Part shown: in pieces, positions 32,417-40,823 of the stretch
How the letters are laid out: every line of letters starts with the position of its first letter
Position numbering within the stretch: the first letter of the stretch is position 1
Assembly (NCBI RefSeq): GCF_014137855.1
Contig: NZ_JACGWT010000002.1
Location: 496,001 to 560,000, forward strand
DNA from: Microlunatus kandeliicorticis
GTDB taxonomy: Bacteria; Actinomycetota; Actinomycetes; Propionibacteriales; Propionibacteriaceae
Length of the DNA: 64,000 bases
Direction of reading: 5' to 3'
Made by a program: the position numbers and the translations under genes
Notes under the pieces: generated by a model
Database searches by the model: none
What the model saw: only the letters and a program-made list of their open reading frames with translations
Told to the model about the DNA's origin: nothing

Positions 32417-33208
32417 GTGTCCGCCGCGCTCTCCCGGGTTGCCGTCGTCATCCCGGCCAAGAACGAGCAGCAGCGCATCGCCGACACGGTGACGGCGGCG
32501 CGCTCGTTGCCGCACGTCGAGCTGGTGGTGGTCTGCGACGACGGCAGCACCGACGACACCGCCGAGTACGCCCACGGCGCCGGCGCGGTGGTGGTCAACC
32601 ACGACCGCAACCGCGGCAAGGCGGCCGCGCTCGACTCCGCGGTCAACGCGATCGGTGTGCTCGAGCAGCGCGACCGGCGACCCGAGTGCGGCACCCTGCT
32701 GCTGCTCGACGCCGACCTGGCCGACAGCGCGGCCAACGCCGGCCCGCTGCTCACCCCGGTGCTGGACGACGAGGCTGACCTGGTGATCGGGGTGCTGCCC
32801 GCCCAGCAGACCCCCGAGGGGGCCGACGCCGGCGGGTTCGGGCTGGTGATGGGCACCGCCCGACGCGGGATCGCCGAGCTGGCCGGCTTCGAGGCCAAGG
32901 CGCCGCTCTCCGGGCAGCGCTGCCTCACCCGTCGTGCCTTCGAGCTGGCCAGCCCGCTGGCCGCCGGGTTCGGGGTCGAGGTCGGGATGACCATCGACGT
33001 CTGCCGGGCCGGGCTGCGGGTCCGCGAGGTGGACGTCGACCTGCGGCACCGCGCCTCGGGCACCGACCTGGCCGGGCAGCTCCACCGGGCCAAGCAGCTC
33101 CGCGACGTGACCCGGGCGCTGGCCGCCCGCGGCTTCGTCGGGAACGCGCTCGACGACCTGAAGAGCTCCTCCCCGGTCGCCGGGCTGCTCCAGCGGTTCA
33201 AGCGGTGA
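32417..33208 (+). CDS. Family 2 glycosyltransferase
   Basis: The 263-residue protein has a GT-A fold: VAVVIPAKNEQQRIADTV (residues 8-25), VCDDGSTDDT (about 40) and NHDRNRGKAAALDSAV, then the metal-binding LLLLDADLADS (about 95). Acceptor-side residues follow, with GQRCLTRRAFEL. It resembles dolichyl-phosphate mannose or glucosyl-3-phosphoglycerate synthase-like enzymes but has no membrane helix. The stop overlaps the start of a polyprenol-phosphate-dependent mannosyltransferase gene, so it may supply an activated sugar; that link is inferred. Confidence 0.85.
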   Translation: MSAALSRVAVVIPAKNEQQRIADTVTAARSLPHVELVVVCDDGSTDDTAEYAHGAGAVVVNHDRNRGKAAALDSAVNAIGVLEQRDRRPECGTLLLLDADLADSAANAGPLLTPVLDDEADLVIGVLPAQQTPEGADAGGFGLVMGTARRGIAELAGFEAKAPLSGQRCLTRRAFELASPLAAGFGVEVGMTIDVCRAGLRVREVDVDLRHRASGTDLAGQLHRAKQLRDVTRALAARGFVGNALDDLKSSSPVAGLLQRFKR

Positions 33209-35016
33209 CAGCGGCGGTCCGACCGCTCGGGCGCGAGGTGAGGGAGCCGCGCACCGGCTTCGTCCCGCGGGTCTGGCACCGCGACCACCGGATCGGGCTG
33301 GCCGGGATCGTGGCGGCCACCGCGCTGGTGCTGGTCGCCGGGTTCCTCGGACCCTCGGTGGTCACGCTCACCCTCGGCCCGCGGAAGAGCCTGCTGCCGC
33401 CCTGGTACCTGCCGCACGGCGTGGTGGTGCCCAACGAGTGGGTGGTGTCCGCGCTGGTCTGGGCCTCGATCATCGTCGGCGGGTTCGGGCTGTGGTTCGC
33501 GATGCGCGCCCTCCGCGACGGCTGGCGACCGGCCTGGAAACGGCTGTTCGCGCTCGGCACCGCGCTCAGCCTGCTGACCATCACGGTGCCGCCGCTGACC
33601 TCGGCCGACGTGCTGATGTACGCGGCGTACGGCCGGCTGCAGGTGCTCAAGATCGATCCGTACACGATCACCCCGGCCGAGATCTTCCGCAGCCAGTACG
33701 ACCCGGTGCTGCACTGGACCGAGCGGCCCTGGCAGGACACCCCGAGCGTCTACGGCCCGATCCTGTCCTGGAGCCAGCTGGCCGCCAACAAGCTCGGCGG
33801 CACCAACATGCACGACATCGTCTTCTGGCTGCAGGTCTGCGCCGTGGTGCCGTTCATCGTCATGTCGCTGCTGGTGGTGATGCTGGCCCACGGCGACGCC
33901 GGCCGGCAGGCCCGGGCCGCGCTGTTCACCATCGCCAACCCGCTGCTGATCTGGGCGGTGGTGGCCGGGGCGCACAACGAGGCGATGTCGGTGATGTTCG
34001 CGGTCGCCGCGATGCTGATGGTGCGCAAGACGCCGTTCGGCGCCGGGATCGGGATCGGGCTGGCCGGCTGCGCCAAGATCAGCATCGGGATCTGGGGCAT
34101 CGCCATGCTCTGGGCCTACCGGCGCGAGCCGAAGAAGGCGGCGCTGCTCTGTCTCGGCACCCTGGTGCCGATGGGGCTGGCCTACGGGCTGTGGAAGCCG
34201 ACCGCGTTCTTCCAGGCCATCCGCAACGGCGGCTACGTCTCGGTGGGCTCGTGGGTCAACCCGATGTACACCCTGTTCGCGCACCTCACCACGCCGCGCA
34301 CCGGCAAGATCATCGTCGGGGTGATCAGCTATCTGGTGCTGATCTTCATCGCCTGGATCCTGTCCCGGGTGGTGCCGTGGCGGGCGGCCCCGGGCCTGCC
34401 CGCGGGCGCGGACCCGCAGCGCGACCCCTTGACCATCGCGCTCCGCACGGCGCTGGTGATCTCCACCGCCTGGCTGGTCAGCTCGATGTACACCCTGAGC
34501 TGGTACGACCTGATCGCCTGGGCCCCGCTGGCCGTGCTGGCCGGCACCCGGCTCGACAGCGTGATGGTGTTCCGCGGCGTGCCGTTGTCGCTGGCCTACG
34601 TCCCGGGCCGGGCGATCGAGTTCGGCCACGCGCTCGACGTCACCGCGCACCGGATCCGCGACACCCTCTCGCCGATCGCGCAGATCCTGGTGCTGGTGAT
34701 GATCGTGCTCTGGTGGCGCGACCCCGAACGCCGGCAGCTGCTGTGGTGGCCGTTCCCGAAGCCGCGGCGCTGGACCGACCGGCCGCACCACGAGCACAGC
34801 ACCGGGCCGGACCACGACACGGACGGGCTGACCGTGACGGTCACCGACCAGCCGTCGGACCCGGTCAGGGAGCGATCAGGGGCGGGTGCAGGTCCCGCAG
34901 CCGGAACTGCTTCCGTCGTCGCACCACCAGCGCACACGCCGCCAGGGCCAGCAGCGCGACCGCCGCGAGTACCAGCAGGTCCCGGGCCAGATGACCCGGC
35001 TGGCCTCCCGAGATGA
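33205..35016 (+). CDS. Polyprenol-phosphomannose-dependent alpha-1,6-mannosyltransferase (MptA/MptB type)
   Basis: The 603-residue membrane protein has at least ten helices and matches the GT-C mannosyltransferases that build lipomannan in actinobacteria. Landmarks are PPLTSADVLMYAAYGRLQVL (about residue 135, with the catalytic Asp of the first loop), LSWSQLAANKLGG, and MYTLSWYDLIAWAPLAVLAG (about 432). The GTG start overlaps the preceding glycosyltransferase stop by 4 nt. The C-terminal 110 residues are charged and Pro/Ala-rich. The final 152 bp (34865-35016) lie antisense over the end of the convergent YhgE gene. That overlap is unusual; an earlier true stop through a sequencing error cannot be excluded. 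Confidence 0.85.
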   Translation: MTAAVRPLGREVREPRTGFVPRVWHRDHRIGLAGIVAATALVLVAGFLGPSVVTLTLGPRKSLLPPWYLPHGVVVPNEWVVSALVWASIIVGGFGLWFAMRALRDGWRPAWKRLFALGTALSLLTITVPPLTSADVLMYAAYGRLQVLKIDPYTITPAEIFRSQYDPVLHWTERPWQDTPSVYGPILSWSQLAANKLGGTNMHDIVFWLQVCAVVPFIVMSLLVVMLAHGDAGRQARAALFTIANPLLIWAVVAGAHNEAMSVMFAVAAMLMVRKTPFGAGIGIGLAGCAKISIGIWGIAMLWAYRREPKKAALLCLGTLVPMGLAYGLWKPTAFFQAIRNGGYVSVGSWVNPMYTLFAHLTTPRTGKIIVGVISYLVLIFIAWILSRVVPWRAAPGLPAGADPQRDPLTIALRTALVISTAWLVSSMYTLSWYDLIAWAPLAVLAGTRLDSVMVFRGVPLSLAYVPGRAIEFGHALDVTAHRIRDTLSPIAQILVLVMIVLWWRDPERRQLLWWPFPKPRRWTDRPHHEHSTGPDHDTDGLTVTVTDQPSDPVRERSGAGAGPAAGTASVVAPPAHTPPGPAARPPRVPAGPGPDDPAGLPR

Positions 35017-37030
35017 CCACCCGGAACGCGTCGATCAGGTAGGTCATCGGCATCACCTTGCCGACCGCGGCGAAGAAGCCCGGCAGCAGCGGTCCCGGAT
35101 AGGTGCCGCCCGCCGAGGTGAGCTGGAGGATCAGCAGCACCAGCAGCAGCGACGAGCCGGGCGTCCCCAGCGCGGTGCGCAGCAGGTGGGCGATCAGCGA
35201 GAAGCTGACGCTGGCCAGCACCACGGTGAGCAGCAGCAGCCACGGGTGCACCGGATCGAGACCGAGCCCGAGCCAGACCGTCCCGACCATCAGCAGCCCG
35301 CCGACGGTGGCCAGGGCGCCGATCGGCAGCCAGCCGGTGAGAGCCAGCCGGAGCGGGTCGATCCGGCCGGCCAGCGCGCGGGCGGTGATCGGGCGGACCA
35401 CCAGGAACACCGAGATCCCGAACACCCACAACGCGATCGAGAAGAACAGCGGCGCCAGACCGCGGCCGTAGTAGGTCGCCGGGTGGTCGATGGTGGTGGT
35501 GACGTCGGCGGGGGAGGACAGCACCTGGACGGCGCGGTCCTGCTCGGCGCTGGTCGGGGCCGGGATCCGGTCCACCGCCGCGGCCAGCTTGTCGTGGAGC
35601 GTGTCGGCCCCGGTGGCCAGGGTGGTCAGCCCCGTGTGCAGCTGGTGCGTGCCGGTGGCCAGGGTGCCCAGTCCGGTGGACAGCGAGCTCGCCCCGGCGG
35701 AGAGCCGGTGGGCCCCGGTGGCGGCCGAGTCGATACCGCTGGACAGGGTGTCGGCGCCGGTCGAGGCGGTGCCGAGCGCGGTGTGCAGCTGCCCGGCGCC
35801 GGTCGCGACCTGCTGGGCGCCGCGGTCCAGCCGGTCCAGGCTGTCGGTGATCCTGGTGATCCGCGCCGACAGGCTGTCCTTGCCCTGCAACCGGTTCGTC
35901 AGGTCGTCGATGGTCGTGGCTCCGTCGCGGGTCGCGGTGGCGATGCCGTCGGCGCGTCCGGAGGCGCTGCTCACCGCCGAGCTGACCCGGGTGAAGTTCG
36001 GGTCGTCGGCGAGCTCGGGATGGTCGCGCTTCAGCTGGGCCAGCGCGCTCGAGGCGGTGTCCAGGTCCGAGGCCACCGAGGCGGTCCGCCCGGCGGCGCG
36101 GTCGGCGACGTCGCTGAGCGTGGCGCCCGCCTGCTGGGCGCTCTTCCGGAGCGCGGGCAGGTTCTGCTGGACCTGCTTGAGCGGCGGCACCACGGTCTGG
36201 TCGAGCGTCCGGGTGCCGGCGGCGACCTGCCGGGCCCCGGTGGCCAGGTCGCCCGACCGCTGGTCGAGCGTGTCCAGTCCGGTGGCCAGGTTCGCGGCGC
36301 CGGTCCGGGCCGTGCCGAGCCCGCGGTCGAGCTCGCTCGCGCCGGTGGCCAGCGTCCGTGCGCCCCGCGCGGCCGAGGCCGCCCCGGTGTCCAACGTGGC
36401 GGCACCGTCGCGGGCTCCGGCGGCACCGTCGGCCAATTTCCCGGCACCACCGGCGGCGTCCGAGATCCCCGAGCGGATGAGCTTGAGGTTGGCGAACACG
36501 GCGTCGAAGTAGGACGCCTCGGCCGACTCGTCGACCGCGCGCGCGATGCTGTTCTGCGCGGAGTTGGTGATGCTGCCGACCACGAACCCGTTGGCGTCGT
36601 CGCGGCGGATGCTGATCTTCGCCCGGCGCGGGTCGTCGCCCGCTCCGCTGATCAGGTCGGCGGAGAACGTCGACGGGACGTCGACCACCAGGTAGTAGTC
36701 GCCGTCGCGCAGGCCTCGCTCGGCCTCGGCGGCGTCGACCTGGTGCCAGTCGAAGGTGCGCTTGGCCACCAGGCTGTCGACGAAGTCACGGCCGGCGTGG
36801 ATCTGCCTGCCGTCGAAGGTCGCGCCCTGGTCGGTGTTCACCACCGCGACCGGCAACCGGTCGAGCTTGCCGTAGGGATCCCAGTTGGCGGTCAGGTAGA
36901 TGGCGCCGTAGAGCACCGGGACCAGCGCGACGAAGATCAACGCGATCTTGGGCAGCGGGCCGCGGAACCGGCGGAACTCGTACCGGGCCAGCCGGGAGAT
37001 CGGGAAGGCCTGGAGCGGGCGGAAGGTCAT
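34865..37030 (-). CDS. YhgE/Pip-domain ABC-type membrane protein
   Basis: The 721-residue protein starts with a helix (IALIFVALVPVLYGAIYLTA, about 30-49) followed by a large outer domain. That domain has NTDQGATFDGRQIHAGRDFV and a long coiled segment (about residues 190-500), with LATGA-like repeats every 7-20 residues. Five to six C-terminal helices follow, with PLFFSIALWVFGISVFLVVR. This is the YhgE/Pip (phage infection protein) arrangement; ESX-associated and export roles have been proposed for the family. It lies in an operand order TetR, ATPase, YhgE with 4-bp overlaps, so it is probably the permease of that ATPase. Confidence 0.88.
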   Translation of the reverse strand: MTFRPLQAFPISRLARYEFRRFRGPLPKIALIFVALVPVLYGAIYLTANWDPYGKLDRLPVAVVNTDQGATFDGRQIHAGRDFVDSLVAKRTFDWHQVDAAEAERGLRDGDYYLVVDVPSTFSADLISGAGDDPRRAKISIRRDDANGFVVGSITNSAQNSIARAVDESAEASYFDAVFANLKLIRSGISDAAGGAGKLADGAAGARDGAATLDTGAASAARGARTLATGASELDRGLGTARTGAANLATGLDTLDQRSGDLATGARQVAAGTRTLDQTVVPPLKQVQQNLPALRKSAQQAGATLSDVADRAAGRTASVASDLDTASSALAQLKRDHPELADDPNFTRVSSAVSSASGRADGIATATRDGATTIDDLTNRLQGKDSLSARITRITDSLDRLDRGAQQVATGAGQLHTALGTASTGADTLSSGIDSAATGAHRLSAGASSLSTGLGTLATGTHQLHTGLTTLATGADTLHDKLAAAVDRIPAPTSAEQDRAVQVLSSPADVTTTIDHPATYYGRGLAPLFFSIALWVFGISVFLVVRPITARALAGRIDPLRLALTGWLPIGALATVGGLLMVGTVWLGLGLDPVHPWLLLLTVVLASVSFSLIAHLLRTALGTPGSSLLLVLLILQLTSAGGTYPGPLLPGFFAAVGKVMPMTYLIDAFRVVISGGQPGHLARDLLVLAAVALLALAACALVVRRRKQFRLRDLHPPLIAP

Positions 37031-37788
37031 CGTGATCGTCTCGGTTCGGTGCTGGGGTGGACGTCGTGCTCGGCGTCGGATGCCGGGTTTGGTTGGGGGT
37101 CGGGGGCCGGATCCGACCCAGGCGCTGCGGACAGGTCGACCACCGGGGTCCGACGGGGCAGCGCGGCCGGTTCGCGGCTGCTGACCACGATCGCGGTGTG
37201 GTGACCGGCCAGCGTCTCCAGGGCGTCGTAGAGCCGGTGCTGCTCGGCCACGGTCAGCCCGCGGTCCGCGTCGTCGAGCACCGTGACCACGGCCGGGCGG
37301 AGTCGCGCCAGTGCGACCGCGAAGACCGTGCGGTCGAGGGCGTCGAGGTCGTCGACCAGCCGGTCCGGGTCGTCGGGGAGGTCGAGCTGCGCGGCCAGCG
37401 CGGCCATGCGGGCGCCGGCCTCGGCGGTCGGCACCCGCTCGATCAGCGCGCGCTCGGTGACCGACTCGCCGACGGTGAGCCGGCCCTCGAGGTCGATCAT
37501 CGTGTCGATCCGCGCCACCGAGGTCAGGGCCCGCACCCTCCGCGCGTCCGCGACGGCGTCGATCCCGGCGACGGCCAGTCCTCCGCGGACGCCGGACATC
37601 CGGCCGGTGAGCGCGAGCAACAATGTCGACTTGCCGCTGCCGGTCAGTCCGGTGACCGCACCCAGGCCGGGACCGAAGGCGAAGTCGAGGCCGGACCAGA
37701 CGGTGTGCCGGCGCGCGGTCAGGCTCAGGTCCTCGGCGACGACCAGCGCGGCCGGGCCGGTCGTCTCCGGGGCCGCGGACGCGCTCAT
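37027..37788 (-). CDS. ABC-type ATPase paired with YhgE, atypical signature
   Basis: The 253-residue protein has Walker A GLTGSGKSTLLLALTG (about residue 47) and Walker B AVVTVLDDADRGL (about 170). The usual LSGGQ signature is replaced by DDLDALDRTVFAVALA (about 150). The Walker B glutamate is Asp (LDDAD), and the H-loop is likely VVSSREP, without His. These changes suggest slow or regulatory ATP hydrolysis. A Pro/Asp-rich C-terminal tail of 30 residues overlaps the start of the YhgE gene. ATG at 37788 overlaps the TetR stop (ATGA). Confidence 0.8.
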   Translation of the reverse strand: MSASAAPETTGPAALVVAEDLSLTARRHTVWSGLDFAFGPGLGAVTGLTGSGKSTLLLALTGRMSGVRGGLAVAGIDAVADARRVRALTSVARIDTMIDLEGRLTVGESVTERALIERVPTAEAGARMAALAAQLDLPDDPDRLVDDLDALDRTVFAVALARLRPAVVTVLDDADRGLTVAEQHRLYDALETLAGHHTAIVVSSREPAALPRRTPVVDLSAAPGSDPAPDPQPNPASDAEHDVHPSTEPRRSR

Positions 37789-38414
37789 CGGACGATGCTC
37801 CGTAGCGCGAGCTCGAGCGTGCTGCTGACCAGCGACGCCGGCAGCGCGTCGGGGGCGGCGCGGCGTTCGAGGGCGAGCGTGTTGACCAGCAGCATCAACA
37901 GGGTCGCGGCGGCCTGGGTGTCGACGGCATCGGGGCGACCGAGGGCGGCGCGGCGTGCGGCGATCTGCGCGGCCAGCTGGTCGCGCTGGGCGGTGCGCCA
38001 CTGGGTGTAGACGGCCCGCAGCTGCGGGTCCTCGGCGGCGAGCGCCCGGAACTCCTCGAGCAGCACCGGCCACTGGTCGTCGGTGGTGAGCGAGCCAGCC
38101 AGCCGGGCGGCCACGACGTCGGTGCTGCCGCTCGGCTCACCCTCGGTGAGCACGGCGTCGAACTGGGCCAGCGCACGGTCGGCGAAGTCGCTGGCGCGGG
38201 CGGCGACCACCGCGGCGAACAGCTCGGGCTTGCCGCCGAAGTTGCTGTAGACCGCGCCCTTGGAATAGCCGGCCTCGGCGGCCAGCTCGTTCAGGCTGGT
38301 CCGCCGGTAGCCGCGGGTGAGGAACGATCGGGTGGCCGCGGCCAGGACGTCCGCGCGGACCTCACTCCGCGGCGGTCGCCGGGTCGGCGCCGGCCGTTCG
38401 GCGGTCTCGGTCAT
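37785..38414 (-). CDS. TetR-family repressor of the YhgE/ABC operon
   Basis: The 209-residue protein has a helix-turn-helix, SLNELAAEAGYSKGAVYSNF (about residues 40-59), preceded by ADVLAAATRSFLTRGYRRT, the classical TetR N-terminus, and followed by a helical regulatory domain. It is the first gene of an operon with the ATPase and YhgE protein. ATG at 38414 follows AGGAG. Two inverted repeats in the gap upstream (38462-38494) are its likely operators, so it should repress its own operon and perhaps the divergent DUF2510 gene. Confidence 0.88.
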   Translation of the reverse strand: MTETAERPAPTRRPPRSEVRADVLAAATRSFLTRGYRRTSLNELAAEAGYSKGAVYSNFGGKPELFAAVVAARASDFADRALAQFDAVLTEGEPSGSTDVVAARLAGSLTTDDQWPVLLEEFRALAAEDPQLRAVYTQWRTAQRDQLAAQIAARRAALGRPDAVDTQAAATLLMLLVNTLALERRAAPDALPASLVSSTLELALRSIVR

Positions 38415-38461
38415 GGTCTGCTCCTGCTCTCTCACGGTGCCGCGTTCTCGTGCTCACGATC

Positions 38462-38494
38462 GATACTCAGGGTATCCGATACCGATGGTATCGG
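38462..38494. promoter_or_regulatory. Overlapping inverted repeats, probable TetR operators
   Basis: A perfect 8-3-8 palindrome, CCGATACCGATGGTATCGG, occupies 38476-38494. It is preceded directly by a second dyad GATAC-TCAGG-GTATC at 38462-38476. Both share the GATAC/GTATC half-site. They lie 48 bp before the TetR start and 62 bp before the divergent DUF2510 gene. Confidence 0.75.
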
Positions 38495-38542
38495 ATCGGC
38501 GGTGGCGTTCGACGAGTAGCCGACGTGACCTCGGTCTCTGTC

Positions 38543-38548
38543 TAAGGT
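38543..38548 (+). promoter_or_regulatory. -10 element for DUF2510 gene
   Basis: TAAGGT ends 7 nt before the GTG at 38556, and no Shine-Dalgarno is present. Confidence 0.4.
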
Positions 38549-38555
38549 GGGCGCC

Positions 38556-39740
38556 GTGACCGAACCCGCCGACGGAGCGCCGCCACCCGGCTGGTTCCCC
38601 GATCCGGCGGGTCGACCCGACACCTACCGCTGGTGGGACGGGACCACCTGGACCCCGTGGTTGACCGGGGACGCCGACGCCGACGCGCCGGACACCACGA
38701 CCGCTGAGCCGGAGACCCCGCACGCTGAGCCCGTCGAAGCGCAGGAGATGACGTCCGCTGAGCCCGTCGAAGCGCAGGGGAGCACGCGCGCTGAGCCGGA
38801 GATGACGCCCGCTGAGCCCGTCGAAGCGCAGGGGAGGACGCGCGCTGAGCCTGTCGAAGCGCCACCGGGCCCGGCGCCGCTCGGCCGCCCGCGACCACCC
38901 GGCTACGAACGGGGTCGCCGCAGCAGCGCGCTGGCCACCCCGCCCGCCACCCGCCTGGCGCCCCCGTCGGGAGCGTCAGGCGGTGGCGGCCACGAATCCG
39001 CCGGCGCCGGGGCCGACCACGAGGGCGGCTCCAGCCGGACCGCCCTGCGGGTGATGGCCGCGGCCGCCGCCGTCGCCGCGGTCGTGGTGGTCGGCGGTGT
39101 GGTGGTGCTCGGCAACCGGGCTCCGGCCGACCCCATCGCCCTGCCACCGATGACCGAGACCGGGTCCTCCCCGTCGGGCAGCGCCTCGGGCACCGCGGCG
39201 GCCAGCCCGGCCACCTACGACGCGCGGTCACGGCTGCTCAGCATCGGCACCTTCAGCACCACCCTGCCGGGCTCGCCCTACGTCACCAGCAGTGCGCTCG
39301 CCCCGACCCCGCCGCTGTTCAGCACCGCGGTCGAGGCGCAGGCGGTGGTCACCCCCAAGTACGACGGCAGCGCGGACTGGACGGCCGGGCTGCTGGTCGG
39401 GGTGCTCGACCCGTCGGTGGTCGTCGACGGCGACGCGGACGCCACCGCCGACAAGCTGCTCGACGGCCTGGCCGAGTTCGCCTTCGCCGATGTGACGGTG
39501 ACCAAGCAGGGGTTCACCCCCAAGAAGGTGACCACCCCGAACGCCAAGGCGGCCGCGATCCTCCAGGGCCGGCTGGCCTACCGGGTGAAGAACGTGCCCA
39601 GCCGGTACGACCAGGTGAGCATGCTGGTGCTCGAGCTCGACGACGGCACCTGGGTCGGGTGGGTCTCCACCCGCCCGGAGAAGGCCTCGGCGAAGGTCAA
39701 GGCGTCGCTGCAGACCTCGATCGACACCATCCGTTCCTGA
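38556..39740 (+). CDS. DUF2510-domain membrane protein with a repeat-derived linker
   Basis: The 394-residue protein starts with a DUF2510 domain (PPPGWFPDPAGRPDTYRWWD, then GTTWTPWL, residues 9-37). A linker of about 65 residues (40-105) contains four AEPVEA repeats. A transmembrane helix follows at about 167-188 (AAAAVAAVVVVGGVVVLGNR), then an outer domain of 200 residues with TPKYDGSADWTAGLLVGVLD and a C-terminal VLELDDGTWVGWVSTRPEK. The linker DNA is the same as the intergenic REP-like repeat. The outer domain is not recognised. GTG at 38556 is leaderless-type. Confidence 0.85.
   Translation: MTEPADGAPPPGWFPDPAGRPDTYRWWDGTTWTPWLTGDADADAPDTTTAEPETPHAEPVEAQEMTSAEPVEAQGSTRAEPEMTPAEPVEAQGRTRAEPVEAPPGPAPLGRPRPPGYERGRRSSALATPPATRLAPPSGASGGGGHESAGAGADHEGGSSRTALRVMAAAAAVAAVVVVGGVVVLGNRAPADPIALPPMTETGSSPSGSASGTAAASPATYDARSRLLSIGTFSTTLPGSPYVTSSALAPTPPLFSTAVEAQAVVTPKYDGSADWTAGLLVGVLDPSVVVDGDADATADKLLDGLAEFAFADVTVTKQGFTPKKVTTPNAKAAAILQGRLAYRVKNVPSRYDQVSMLVLELDDGTWVGWVSTRPEKASAKVKASLQTSIDTIRS
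38720..38862. repeat. REP-like repeat copies inside the DUF2510 coding sequence
   Basis: CGCTGAGCCCGTCGAAGCG or close variants begin at about 38724, 38757, 38811 and 38844, with a truncated copy near 38789. All are in the same frame and encode AEPVEA. The sequence is the complement of the intergenic CTTCGACGGGCTCAGC core. Confidence 0.95.
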
Positions 39741-39801
39741 GCGTGGCCGCGCGGTCCTGCTCCGGTGGTGGAATACCGGTGGCCGGCCGGGCTGCGGCTC
39801 G

Positions 39802-39807
39802 TACGCT
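39802..39807 (+). promoter_or_regulatory. -10 element for leaderless pheA
   Basis: TACGCT ends 7 nt before the GTG at 39814, with no Shine-Dalgarno. Confidence 0.45.
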
Positions 39808-39813
39808 GAGCCG

Positions 39814-40755
39814 GTGCCCGGCGTACCTCCTGCCTCGTTCGGCTACTTCGGCCCCGAGGGCACCTTCACCCACCAGGCGCTGCTGACCCTGCCCGCCGCC
39901 AAGACCGGCGAGGCGATCCCGTTCGCCACGGTGGGCGCCTGCCTCGACGCGGTCCGGGCCGGCGAGGTCACCGCCGGTCTGGTGCCGATCGAGAACTCGG
40001 TCGAGGGCGGGGTCTCGGCCACTCTGGACAACCTCACCTACGGCGATCCGCTGTTGATCACCCGTGAGGTGCTGCTGCCGGTCCAGTTCTGCCTGTTCGC
40101 GCGCCGCGGCACCCGGCTGGCCGACGTCCGGCGGGTGCTGACCCACCCGCACGCGGCCGCCCAGACCCGCAGCTGGCTGTCCGCGCACCTGCCGCAGGCC
40201 GAGATCACCGAGGCCGGGTCCACCGCGGGGGCGGCGGCCGAGGTCGCCGACCCGGGGTCGAGCTACGACGCCGCGGTGTGCGCCCGGATCGCCGGCGAGC
40301 TCTACCGGCTCGACCCGCTCGCGGTGGACATCGCCGACAACGCCGACGCGGTCACCCGGTTCGTGCTGGTCTCCCGCCCGGGTCCGGTGCCGCCGCCGAC
40401 CGGCGCGGACAAGACCACCCTGGTGCTCTTCATCCGGGTCGACCAGTCCGGCGCGCTGCTCGAGATCCTCGAACAGCTGGCCAGCCGCGGGGTCAACCTG
40501 TGCCGGATCGAGTCCCGGCCGACCAAGACCACGCTCGGCAGCTACTGCTTCTCGGTCGACGCCGAGGGCCACATCGACGACGCCCGGCTCGGCGAGGCGC
40601 TGATGGGCCTGCACCGGGTCTGCGCCGACGTGATCTTCCTGGGCAGCTATCCGCGCGCCGACGGGCTCGAGCCGAACATCCTCCCCGGCACCTCGAACGC
40701 CGCCTACGCCGACGCCGCCGCCTGGCTGGCCCGGCTCCGCCACCCGCAGGCCTGA
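39814..40755 (+). CDS. pheA: Prephenate dehydratase
   Basis: The 313-residue stand-alone prephenate dehydratase makes phenylpyruvate for phenylalanine. Catalytic-domain motifs are YFGPEGTFTHQALLTL (residue 10), PIENSVEGGVSATLDNL (about 58), and NADAVTRFVLVSR (about 178) with the catalytic Thr. The ACT regulatory domain includes GALLEILEQLASRGVNLCRI and ESRPTKTTLGSYCFSVD (the ESRP phenylalanine-binding motif, about 230). Feedback inhibition by phenylalanine is expected. No chorismate mutase domain is attached. Confidence 0.95.
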   Translation: MPGVPPASFGYFGPEGTFTHQALLTLPAAKTGEAIPFATVGACLDAVRAGEVTAGLVPIENSVEGGVSATLDNLTYGDPLLITREVLLPVQFCLFARRGTRLADVRRVLTHPHAAAQTRSWLSAHLPQAEITEAGSTAGAAAEVADPGSSYDAAVCARIAGELYRLDPLAVDIADNADAVTRFVLVSRPGPVPPPTGADKTTLVLFIRVDQSGALLEILEQLASRGVNLCRIESRPTKTTLGSYCFSVDAEGHIDDARLGEALMGLHRVCADVIFLGSYPRADGLEPNILPGTSNAAYADAAAWLARLRHPQA

Positions 40756-40823
40756 CGCTCGACCCGGGCTCTGGGCCCACCCCGCCACCGCACACCCGTG
40801 CCCTGAGCCCACCCACCCGTGCC

